NCBI GenBank assembly: GCA_035253585.1
Contig: DATFBY010000095.1
Coordinates: forward strand, 1 to 49,690
DNA length: 49,690 bases
Reading direction: 5' to 3'
DNA from: DATFBY01 sp035253585
GTDB taxonomy: Bacteria > Gemmatimonadota > Gemmatimonadetes > Gemmatimonadales > Gemmatimonadaceae
Positions 41,056 to 48,800 of the stretch are shown piece after piece; the first letter of the stretch is position 1; every line of letters begins with the position of its first letter. A model generated the notes under the pieces. The model ran no database searches. It was not told the DNA's origin and saw only the letters and a list, made by a program, of their open reading frames with translations. Position numbers and translations under genes: made by a program.

Positions 41056-41956
41056 CGGCGGCGATCGTCGCCGTTGCCGTGTCGTGCACCGGTGTGCTGA
41101 CGCCGAGCTCGCGGCCGTAACGAGAGATCGCGCCACTCAGGATGTCGAGCTCTGTCCGCCGGCCACTTTCGAGATCTAGCAGCAGACTCGGCCGCATGGC
41201 CGGCGGAAGACCGGCCGCGAATGCGATCGCCTTGTCCTCATCCGCTGTCGTGATGTTGACCCGGCGCGCACGCGCGACGGCACCGGCCTCGCGGATGGCG
41301 CGCTCCAGGAGGACGTTTCCGAATGGCGCTTCTCGTATACGGCCAATCGACGTGCGCGACATCCCGCACGCGGCCGCGCTCGACGCCAGAAAGATGAGCT
41401 TTCGCCACAGCTCGAGCGCGATCTCCTCGGAATGCTCGGCGGTCACGCCCGCGTCGGCGAAGGCGCGCACCAGACGCTCCACACGGTCGCTTCGACCGCC
41501 GGCAAGCTCGCCGATTATCACGCGCTGAAAGGGACTGAGCCGCTGTACGACGCCGGGTGAGATACGCGCCGCGCTGATTGCCGTCACGCCGCCGACGATC
41601 GCCTCGCCCGGAACCCCGAGCTCGCGCAGGCGGTCGGCCGCTTCGACGCCGTTGAGCAGCGGCACAACCATCGCGCCGGCGGCCGCCAGCGCCGCCACCG
41701 CCGGCGCCACTTCGCCTAACGAGTACGATTTGACGCTGACGATGACCGCGTCCGTACGCCCGAGCGAACGGACATCGTCGCTGGCGTTGGGATGCACGGT
41801 GAATCGCTCGTCAGGCGTGATCACTTCCAGCCCGCGGTCTCGGATCGTTTCGAGATTTGCGCCTCGTGCCAGCATCTCGACCTGGTGGCCCGCGCGCGCC
41901 AGCACGCCACCGTAGTACGCGCCGACACCGCCGGCGCCGACGATCGTGATCCGCAT
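41039..41956 (-). CDS. panE: 2-dehydropantoate 2-reductase (ketopantoate reductase)
   Basis: The 305-aa protein has the N-terminal NADP-binding GAGGVGAYYGG (about 7-17), VSVKSY (catalytic-site lysine region) and LNGVEAADRL, with the C-terminal helical domain starting at ELWRKLIFLASSAAACGMSRT. PanE reduces ketopantoate to pantoate in coenzyme A synthesis. Paralogues with other substrates exist, and no other pantothenate gene is near, so the symbol is probable, not certain. Confidence 0.85.
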   Translation of the reverse strand: MRITIVGAGGVGAYYGGVLARAGHQVEMLARGANLETIRDRGLEVITPDERFTVHPNASDDVRSLGRTDAVIVSVKSYSLGEVAPAVAALAAAGAMVVPLLNGVEAADRLRELGVPGEAIVGGVTAISAARISPGVVQRLSPFQRVIIGELAGGRSDRVERLVRAFADAGVTAEHSEEIALELWRKLIFLASSAAACGMSRTSIGRIREAPFGNVLLERAIREAGAVARARRVNITTADEDKAIAFAAGLPPAMRPSLLLDLESGRRTELDILSGAISRYGRELGVSTPVHDTATATIAAASATA

Positions 41957-41996
41957 CAGTTTGAGAAGAGAGGAGTCGCGGTCGGACGACGAGTCG

Positions 41997-42809
41997 TCAG
42001 GCGTCGCGCTTCTTGCCGCCCTTGGGCTGCTGCTTCGCCTTGTCGTTCTCCCGCGCCGGGACGGGCCCCATCCGCATCCAGAATCCGATCACGCCGCAAT
42101 CCAGGGCACCCTGGTAAGGGAGAGGGACGTCGACCGCGCGCGGATACACTTCGACCGCGATGATGCGCTCGATCGGGATCGCATCGATGTACGCCTCGTT
42201 GACCTTGAGCCCATCGAGGTAGATCGCCGGAGCGCACTGCGCTTTCCCCGTTCCAATACGGATGAGGCTCCCCGAGCTGCTGCGGAGCGGGATGATACGC
42301 ACGCGGTGCATCGTGCGCAGGAGGTCGATCGGCGTGCTCATCCCTCGCTTCTCGATCTGCTCCTGGGTGAGGAAGAATCCGTTCGCCGTCTGGCGACGCC
42401 GATGAAAGTCGTCGAGCTTGGTGTCGGCGATGCCGCGGATGCCTGCGACCTCGACTTCATCCAGCATCTGCGGTGTCGGGGTGAGATCGATGTCGACCCG
42501 CATCTCGGTGCCGGGCGACAGCGTGATCTCGGCGGCGATCGGCTCGAAGCCGATGCGGCGGATGAGCAGTGGCACGCGGCCGGGAGGCACATCGACGAGC
42601 AGATACAGGCCGTCGTCGGTGCTGCGCGACACGATCGAGGTGCCGGTGACCACGATCTCGACTTGGCCGACGGGGCGGCCGAGCGTATCGCGGACGGTCC
42701 CGAGGACCATCCCGGGTATCGGTGTCGCTTGCGCGACGAGACACGGCGGCACCGCGATCGCCAGTAGCATGAGGCCACTGCCAACGCGTGCCAATGTCCG
42801 CTGTCGCAT
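41997..42809 (-). CDS. Carboxypeptidase-regulatory-like/TonB-plug protein without barrel
   Basis: The 270-aa protein has a signal peptide (about 1-27), a CarboxypepD_reg domain (about 33-110, GTVRDTLGRPVGQVEIVV) and a plug-like part (TPTPQMLDEVEVAG; IYLDGLKVNEAY; IERIIAVEVYPRAVDVP) ending in a basic tail KGGKKRDA. No beta-barrel follows and a stop is present, so it is not a truncated receptor by frameshift that I can see. Such short proteins may pair with receptors or act as periplasmic partners. A GTCAGGC motif overlaps its end (41996-42002). Confidence 0.75.
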   Translation of the reverse strand: MRQRTLARVGSGLMLLAIAVPPCLVAQATPIPGMVLGTVRDTLGRPVGQVEIVVTGTSIVSRSTDDGLYLLVDVPPGRVPLLIRRIGFEPIAAEITLSPGTEMRVDIDLTPTPQMLDEVEVAGIRGIADTKLDDFHRRRQTANGFFLTQEQIEKRGMSTPIDLLRTMHRVRIIPLRSSSGSLIRIGTGKAQCAPAIYLDGLKVNEAYIDAIPIERIIAVEVYPRAVDVPLPYQGALDCGVIGFWMRMGPVPARENDKAKQQPKGGKKRDA

Positions 42810-43288
42810 GGGTCATCTCCGCCGCAAGGGCGAGTCTCATCATCTCGACGAGACGAGTCCTACAATGCAACTAGCGTCGCCGAAAAGTAAAGGTGCATAA
42901 GGCGGGCCGACCGTCGCGCGTCGCGGAAGGATCGCGGGAAGGGGCAAACGGTCGGGGCAAGGGACGAATCGCACGCGCCCCCGGGGCTACGCTTCGTTCG
43001 AGATCAGCCGCCTTGAGCCAGCTAAACGAAGCACTGCCGCGCTCGAGCGTCTTCTTGATCCCCTCCTCTCGCCAGCACGGTCCAGCGAAGGTGCCGCTCG
43101 CAGAGGGCATCCCCCTCCTGAACGCACCGAACGTGACGGGACACCGCGTCGCAGCCCCGCTTGTTCGACCGAGTTGCGAAGGGAGGAGCTCGGCGTGCCG
43201 AGCGGCCAGCAATCTTGTCGACGACAATGGCCGAAGCAATATTGACTGAATGCTCATTCAGTCTAGCCGCGCAACCTACTAGCTGAGA
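42810..43288 (+). other. 479-bp gap: TetR operator and no convincing gene
   Basis: The gap between the plug protein and tetR contains open frames on both strands (42871-43257 minus, 42893-43249 plus), but both are Arg/Ser/Ala-rich without structured hydrophobic patterning, and they overlap each other. I treat neither as a gene. The only clear element is the operator at 43244-43263. No GTYAGGC motif occurs in this stretch. Confidence 0.6.
43244..43263. promoter_or_regulatory. TetR-family operator palindrome
   Basis: GACTGAATGCTCATTCAGTC is a perfect 9-bp inverted repeat around a 2-bp centre, 25 bp upstream of the tetR start codon. TGAATGNNCATTCA-like palindromes are common targets of TetR/AcrR repressors. 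Its position implies autorepression of the gene starting at 43289. Confidence 0.8.
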
Positions 43289-43849
43289 ATGCATTCCGTA
43301 CGCCGGCTACGCGCCGAAACGAGACGGGCTCACATCCTCGAGCACGCCCGAAAGCTCTTCAGCCGTCATGGGTACAGCGGCACCAGCATCGGCATGATTG
43401 CGAGCGCCGCCGGCATCTCGCAGGGCCTCCTCTACAACTATTTCAGTGGTAAGGATGCGCTGCTCAGCGCGATGATCGACGAGGTCGTCGTCGATGCCGA
43501 ATCGATCTTCGCCGTCGACGCAGCGGGGTCACCCGGCGAGCGACTCGAGCGGCTCGTTCGAGCAGCCTTCGACCTCGTCGCTCGTCATCGGGACTTCTGG
43601 CGGCTCTGGTACGGGCTCCGCATGCAGCCCGCTGGCCTCGCCTCGTTAGGCGCGCCGCTCTCCTCGTTGACCGCCACCGTCCGGCGAACCCTCGCCAGCT
43701 ACGCCGCGGACGCCGGGTTTCCTCGCCCCGATCTCGAAGCCGAGCTCCTCTTCGCGCTCATCGATGGCACTTCACAACACTATGTCCTCGAGCCGAACCG
43801 CTACCCACTCGAAGAGATGACGACCTACATCATCGCGCGGTGGCGATGA
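43289..43849 (+). CDS. TetR/AcrR-family transcriptional regulator
   Basis: The 186-aa protein has the TetR N-terminal helix-turn-helix (about 13-58): RAHILEHARKLFSRHGYSG, then IASAAGISQGLLYNYFSGKDALL, followed by a helical ligand-binding domain. The palindrome just upstream is its likely operator. The gene converges on the S9-fold gene (7-bp gap), and no divergent target gene lies across the operator within 400 bp, so it may regulate only itself and remote genes. A TTA codon occurs inside GTTAGGC at 43645. Confidence 0.93.
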   Translation: MHSVRRLRAETRRAHILEHARKLFSRHGYSGTSIGMIASAAGISQGLLYNYFSGKDALLSAMIDEVVVDAESIFAVDAAGSPGERLERLVRAAFDLVARHRDFWRLWYGLRMQPAGLASLGAPLSSLTATVRRTLASYAADAGFPRPDLEAELLFALIDGTSQHYVLEPNRYPLEEMTTYIIARWR

Positions 43850-43855
43850 ATGCCC

Positions 43856-45817
43856 TCACCGTAGCCATTGTCGAAACCATGCCTCGATCCTTCGACTCAT
43901 TTCCATTTCTTCCGCCAGTCCCCTCCCGCGAGATACGATCAACTCTCCACCGGTGCCCTTCGTGCTCAACCGCCGGTGCAGCGCAATCGCCTGCTCTGAC
44001 GGAGCGGCGAACGCGCGCTCGTCGACCATGATCTGCAGCGGCGTCGTAATGCGATCGGCATTGTTGATCGGCGAGTGGCGGCGATAGGCGTCGGGCGCCG
44101 TCGTCGGACTTCCACCGAACATGCTTTCCCACTGACGCTGGAAATCGCCCAATCGCTCGTACTCCATCACGAAATCGACGTGCGGATCCGACACCGCCGC
44201 CACACGAAATCGCGGCGTCGACGCCAGCACGTTCAGCACCTTGCTCGCTCCCGATCGCTCCCCGAAGAGCCCGAGCCGCGAAGAATCCGCGACCCCACGG
44301 GCGATCAAGGTATCTACGCCCGAGAGCACGTCAGAGACGAACGTCGCCGTCCAATCCACCAGACCAGCGCGACGAAACGCGCGCCCGTGTCCGCCGCTGC
44401 CGCGAAAGTTCGGCAAGAACACCACGAAGCCCTGCGTCGCCAACGTCTGCGCCGCCGCTGGTGCGAGTCCGATCTCGAAGATGGGTGACGGCAACTCCGG
44501 AAATACCGAAAGCTGCGAGTGACCCTCCGGCCCACCATGCAGCACGGTGATCATCGGGAGCGCACGCGTCGTGTCGACGCCAATGGGACGCACGAGCACG
44601 CCGTCGAGCATCCACTCGCCGTTCCGCCATCGCACGGGCGAAGCGCGCAGTCGCCGGTCGAATGCGCTCCCGTACTCGGTAACCCGCCGCGGCGAATACG
44701 AGCTCGCCGGCGACACCACTACGTCCCACGGCCGTGCGGAATCAGCCAACACCAGCGCCAGCAAGTCCGCGCCGCGTGCTACGGACAGCTGCGCCCGCTT
44801 GGCCGGCGTGTCGCTCAACTGCCTCAGCGTTCCCTGCCTCGCGTCGAGCGCGAAGAGCGACGTGCCTAACGAGTCGGCACCCAGAAACAGGACCGTACGA
44901 CCGTCGCGCGACCAGCCGTAGGTGTATGGTCCATCGAGAAACCCGCCTTCGAACACTCTTCCCACATCTCGAGGTGCTCCGCCGCGCGGATCCACCAGAC
45001 TCAAACCGTGGTCGCCGAAGCGATCGAGACTACCGAACGAGCTGCGAAACGCGATGTGCCTTCCGTCGGGCGACCACGCCGGCCGCATGTCCATCCCCGG
45101 CCGTACCACGAGCGGCCTCGTCTCCCCCGTCTCCACCGACACGACGTGCACATCGGACTCATAGTCGTCATCGAAGCGCGGTGTCGGCTTTTCGGCAAAC
45201 GCGATGAACCTTCCGTCAGGCGACCAGGCGATGTTCGCGCCCGGGTCCCACACGTGCACGATGATCGTGCGCGTCGACCGAGTGCCCTGTCGCACGGCGC
45301 CGTCGCGCACGCTGAGCAGATGAAGCTGCATCCGCATCGTCGTGTCGCTCCCACTTCCACGAGTCGGTGCGGCGAAGGCGATCGCGCGTCCATTCGGCGC
45401 CCACTCGAAATCCGCTACTCCGCTGCCCGTCAACCGCGTCAGCTGACGGGGCGCCGCACCCGACGTGTCCGTGAGCCAGACCTGAGCTGTCCTGGACTCG
45501 CCGCCACTCCTCGCCAGGAACGCAATCGCGCGCCCGTCGGGCGACCAGCGAGGTGTTCCACCCCGCGCGACGAGCCGGCGCGGCGTGCCACCTGTTGCCG
45601 GCACGAGCCAGATGCTCGCTCGAACCTCGCCAGTCGCCGTATCGGGCGCGGCCAAGGTGTAGAGCACCTGGCGCCCGTTTGGAGAAATGCGTGTCTCAAC
45701 GGGCGTAGCAAGTCGCGCCAGCACGCGTAGCGCCTCGTCGTCCCGCGATTGCGAGCGCGCACGCTCGGCGGGAATAACGAGAGCCATGAGCGCGGTGACT
45801 GCAAGCGCGCGCATCAT
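43856..45817 (-). CDS. S9 prolyl-oligopeptidase-fold protein with lost catalytic triad
   Basis: The 653-aa protein has a signal peptide, a WD40-like/TolB-type beta-propeller (repeats such as ARGGTPRWSPDGRAIAFLA and MDMRPAWSPDGRHIAF) and a C-terminal alpha/beta-hydrolase domain with HGGPEGH and FRGSGGHGRAF. At the nucleophile site GxSxGG reads G-E-R-S-G-A (519-524), putting Arg521 at the serine. At the acid site GERDxRVP reads DERAFAAP (Ala602 for Asp), and the GEGHG histidine site reads GRGLA (Leu634). All three catalytic positions appear lost, so it is probably a pseudopeptidase. Its ATG overlaps the upstream stop (ATGA). Confidence 0.85.
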   Translation of the reverse strand: MMRALAVTALMALVIPAERARSQSRDDEALRVLARLATPVETRISPNGRQVLYTLAAPDTATGEVRASIWLVPATGGTPRRLVARGGTPRWSPDGRAIAFLARSGGESRTAQVWLTDTSGAAPRQLTRLTGSGVADFEWAPNGRAIAFAAPTRGSGSDTTMRMQLHLLSVRDGAVRQGTRSTRTIIVHVWDPGANIAWSPDGRFIAFAEKPTPRFDDDYESDVHVVSVETGETRPLVVRPGMDMRPAWSPDGRHIAFRSSFGSLDRFGDHGLSLVDPRGGAPRDVGRVFEGGFLDGPYTYGWSRDGRTVLFLGADSLGTSLFALDARQGTLRQLSDTPAKRAQLSVARGADLLALVLADSARPWDVVVSPASSYSPRRVTEYGSAFDRRLRASPVRWRNGEWMLDGVLVRPIGVDTTRALPMITVLHGGPEGHSQLSVFPELPSPIFEIGLAPAAAQTLATQGFVVFLPNFRGSGGHGRAFRRAGLVDWTATFVSDVLSGVDTLIARGVADSSRLGLFGERSGASKVLNVLASTPRFRVAAVSDPHVDFVMEYERLGDFQRQWESMFGGSPTTAPDAYRRHSPINNADRITTPLQIMVDERAFAAPSEQAIALHRRLSTKGTGGELIVSRGRGLAEEMEMSRRIEAWFRQWLR

Positions 45818-46659
45818 GGGCGCACCCCGAGCTGCTGCCTGACGAACTCGACCGTCCGCCGGATGATTGCCCGTGACTCGTCGGTGTCATCGGCGACGTC
45901 GAACCCGTGCTGGCCGTTCGGGTACTCGATCAGCTCGACAGGCTGCTTGCTGGCCGCGGCCGCTGCAGCTACGCGCTCGATCTGCTCGTTCAGCTCGGCG
46001 CGATCACGACCCGCGCGCACGAGCAACATCGGTGGCATCCGCGCACCACCTTCGAGGAGATCGATCGCCGACAGCGTGCGCCGCGCCGAGTCACGCTGCG
46101 CTTCGGGAAGCATCGGCAAGATCGTGCGGAGATCGATCGCGGGATAGTAGCCGACCAGACACCTGATCTGCTCGCCCGCTGTCATGCCGACGGGAATGAG
46201 GAGACCCCCACCTGAAAATCCCCAGATACACACTCGCCGCCCGTCGACGCCGAGGCTGTCTCCTTTCTCTCGCAAAAGCGTTAGCAGGGCGCGCAAGTCA
46301 TCGGCGCCTTCGAGCAGGCGTCCTCGTTCGTAGCGCTTAGCGAAGTTGACCGCGGCGATGCCGTTCAATGAGGCAATACGCGCAAGATCCACGAATCCCT
46401 GCCACTTCCGTGCGTCGCTCGCTCCCGAATTGAGCACCACCACCGGTGGCCGGCCGGGACTCGTTAGGCGTGGCAGGTACAGATCCATCCGCAGCGCCGA
46501 GTCGTTCACGGTCCGGTACGCCAGATCCGGCTGCGCCTGCACGCGATCCGCACCCGGTACCCGCAGCACCAACGGGCGGCTCGTATCGAGCGCCGGCCTC
46601 GCCTGCGCGTGTAGCGGCGAGCTGAAGAACGCGAGGATGAGCACTAGCCGCAACGACAT
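45814..46659 (-). CDS. Secreted alpha/beta hydrolase (dienelactone-hydrolase-like)
   Basis: The 281-aa protein has a signal peptide (about 1-19, ILAFFSSPLHAQA) and an alpha/beta-hydrolase domain: PPVVVLNSGASDARKW, the nucleophile elbow GFSGGG (Ser at about 150), an acidic RAGRDRAELN and the catalytic histidine in NGQHGFDV. The full triad appears intact. It is translationally coupled (ATGA) to the downstream S9-fold protein, which lacks its own triad; the pair may act together on peptides or esters, which is inference. Confidence 0.87.
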   Translation of the reverse strand: MSLRLVLILAFFSSPLHAQARPALDTSRPLVLRVPGADRVQAQPDLAYRTVNDSALRMDLYLPRLTSPGRPPVVVLNSGASDARKWQGFVDLARIASLNGIAAVNFAKRYERGRLLEGADDLRALLTLLREKGDSLGVDGRRVCIWGFSGGGLLIPVGMTAGEQIRCLVGYYPAIDLRTILPMLPEAQRDSARRTLSAIDLLEGGARMPPMLLVRAGRDRAELNEQIERVAAAAAASKQPVELIEYPNGQHGFDVADDTDESRAIIRRTVEFVRQQLGVRP

Positions 46660-46842
46660 GACAGCCTCCTAAATGAGCGTGTGCACGCCGTCGTGACGTG
46701 CGTCATCATGCTCGCATCTGTGCATCGACGCGCCCACACTTTCTCGCTGGGCGGTCGAACTGATCGCTGAGTGGCCGCAATCGCCAGCCGAGCCATTCGG
46801 CGACGCGGACGACCGCTTGGCGACTTCTGACGTCGTTCACAC

Positions 46843-48042
46843 ATGCGGCGCTTGTCCCCGCCATGCTCCAGGCGAATCTTCGGAGTCGTGCAGGACGCTC
46901 GATCTACTCCCATTCCTCCTTCGGCCATCGTCGAGACCAGTGCGCTGGCGCGATTTGCCAGCACGCGTCCGGCGCTCTTTTTCGTCGTCGCGCAGCTCGC
47001 GGTGTGGACGGCCTACGCGGCGTCGAGCTACGTGGCCATGCTCCCGAAGCTCACGCGCGCCGAGTATTTGCCGTTCGCCCTGGTGAAGGCGACGATGATC
47101 CTCACCGGGCCGGTCATGAGCACGCTCATGTATTTCGTGCTGCGATGGATGAACGCGAAGCGGTTGGCGCCGCTGGCGCGGGTGGCCATCATCGTCGTCC
47201 TCGTGTATCCGATGGCGCGAGCTTGGGGGTCGTTCGACAGGGGCCCGCTGTTGTGGGCCTTCTCGCTGCTACCGATCGACATTCCATGGCGGCGTGTGGT
47301 GCAGATGGGAAGCAGCAGCTACCAGATGCTTCTGCTGGCGTGGATCGGTGGGTACTACGCGCTCCGGCACTGGTGGCAGCTCCAGCTCCGGGAGCGCGCG
47401 CTCCTCGAGTATCAGATCGCGGCTCGCGACGCGCAGCTGCTCGCGCTCGCCTACCAGCTCAATCCGCACTTTCTCTTCAACACGCTCAACTCGATTCGTG
47501 CTCTGGTCCTCGAAGATCAACATCGCGCGCGTGAAATGATCACCCGGCTCGCCGCTTTTCTTCGTCACACACTGACCATGAGCGAGCACGGTCTGAGCAC
47601 CGTAGGCGAAGAGCTCGATGCGCTGCGCAGCTACCTGGCGATCGAGGAGGCGAGGTTCGAGGAGCGGCTCGAGGTGACGTGGGACATCGACGAGCGCAGC
47701 AAGGATGTGGAAGTACCGACGCTGATTCTGCAGCCGCTCGTCGAGAACGCCATTCGGCATGGGGAGCCTGACGGGAAGGGTGTTCTCGCCGTGCACGTCG
47801 AATCGCTGCGCGAGGGCGAGACCGTTCGACTTGCCGTTTCCAACTCCGGATCGCTCCCGTCAACGGCCGGTGTACATGCGGCGGGACGGTCCAATGGCGG
47901 CGTTGGCCTGGCGAACGTCAGGCGTCGGCTGGCACATGCATTCCCCGAGAGACACTCAGTGGAGCTGACGCAGAGCGACGGCTGGGTTCGGGCAGAGCTT
48001 CGCGTGGCACTCCTTCCTTCGGCACACGCAGAGCGCGGCTGA
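46843..48042 (+). CDS. LytS-type sensor histidine kinase (His_kinase family, 6-TM-like N-terminus)
   Basis: The 399-aa protein has four to five transmembrane segments (about 45-170), a short coiled linker, the LytS-type phosphoacceptor motif LNPHFLFNTLNSIRAL (His near 209), and a HATPase region with LQPLVENAIRHG (N box) and GVGLANVRRRL (G box). It senses an unknown membrane or envelope cue and phosphorylates the downstream response regulator, 2 bp away. The start is uncertain; internal GTG near 46888 is an alternative to the ATG at 46843. Confidence 0.9.
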   Translation: MRRLSPPCSRRIFGVVQDARSTPIPPSAIVETSALARFASTRPALFFVVAQLAVWTAYAASSYVAMLPKLTRAEYLPFALVKATMILTGPVMSTLMYFVLRWMNAKRLAPLARVAIIVVLVYPMARAWGSFDRGPLLWAFSLLPIDIPWRRVVQMGSSSYQMLLLAWIGGYYALRHWWQLQLRERALLEYQIAARDAQLLALAYQLNPHFLFNTLNSIRALVLEDQHRAREMITRLAAFLRHTLTMSEHGLSTVGEELDALRSYLAIEEARFEERLEVTWDIDERSKDVEVPTLILQPLVENAIRHGEPDGKGVLAVHVESLREGETVRLAVSNSGSLPSTAGVHAAGRSNGGVGLANVRRRLAHAFPERHSVELTQSDGWVRAELRVALLPSAHAERG

Positions 48043-48044
48043 CA

Positions 48045-48773
48045 GTGCGAGCGATCATCGTCGACGATGAGCGTCTGGCGCGGAAGGAGCTGCGCACGCT
48101 GCTCCGCGCTTTCCCCGAGGTGGAAATTGCCGGGGAAGCTTCGTCGCTCCCTGAGGCCAGGGCGCTACTCGAGCGCACGCAACCCGAGCTGGTGTTCCTC
48201 GACGTTCAGCTTGGTAGGTCGTCGGGCTTCGATCTGGTCGACGCGATCGACGATTCCGCATCGATCATCTTCGTGACGGCGTTCGACCAGCATGCCCTGC
48301 GTGCCTTCGAAGTACATGCGCTCGACTACCTGCTCAAGCCTGTGGAGCCGGCGCGACTCGACCGTGCGCTGCGCCGCTACGGCTCGGCGCGCTCCGAGCT
48401 GCCTGACGATGGCCGTGTGCCTTCTGGTGCGCCGCGCCTGACGCCTAACGACTGGCTCTTCTTGCGCACGGGAGAGCGGCGCTCGTTTGTGAAGATCGGC
48501 CGCGTCACGCATCTGGTCGCCGACGGCGACTACGTGACCTTCCACACGGACGATGGCCGCCGTATCCGCACGCACTCCGCGCTGCGTCTCTGGGAGCAGC
48601 GGTTGCCGAATTCGTTCCTGCGAATCCAGCGAAGCGTGATCGTCAACTTGGAGTTCGTGACCAGAGCGGAGCCATGGTCACACTACTCCTACCAGCTCAC
48701 ATTAAAGGGCGTCGAGGGGCCGCTCGTGATGAGCCGACGATACGCAACCCGCGCGAAGGAGTTGCTGGGATAA
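48045..48773 (+). CDS. LytTR-family response regulator
   Basis: The 242-aa protein has a receiver domain (1-115) with acidic residues DD (7-8), phosphoacceptor Asp53 (LVFLDVQLG) and Lys in LLKPVE, followed by a linker and a LytTR DNA-binding domain (about 136-240: RRSFVKIGRVTHLVADGDYVTFHTDDGR and FLRIQRSVIVNLEFV). It pairs with the LytS-type kinase just upstream. GTG at 48045 is used as start. Two adjacent motifs, GCCTGAC and GCCTAAC (48436-48449), sit in the linker, encoding Leu-Thr-Pro-Asn. Confidence 0.95.
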   Translation: MRAIIVDDERLARKELRTLLRAFPEVEIAGEASSLPEARALLERTQPELVFLDVQLGRSSGFDLVDAIDDSASIIFVTAFDQHALRAFEVHALDYLLKPVEPARLDRALRRYGSARSELPDDGRVPSGAPRLTPNDWLFLRTGERRSFVKIGRVTHLVADGDYVTFHTDDGRRIRTHSALRLWEQRLPNSFLRIQRSVIVNLEFVTRAEPWSHYSYQLTLKGVEGPLVMSRRYATRAKELLG

Positions 48774-48800
48774 CGCAGATGTGCGAAAGCCATTCTTGCA

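Noticed and set aside
42871..43257. Overlapping ORFs on both strands in the gap before tetR
   Set aside because: Both are low-complexity, basic and lack secondary-structure patterning; they overlap each other, so at most one could be real and neither has ribosome-site support that I can see.
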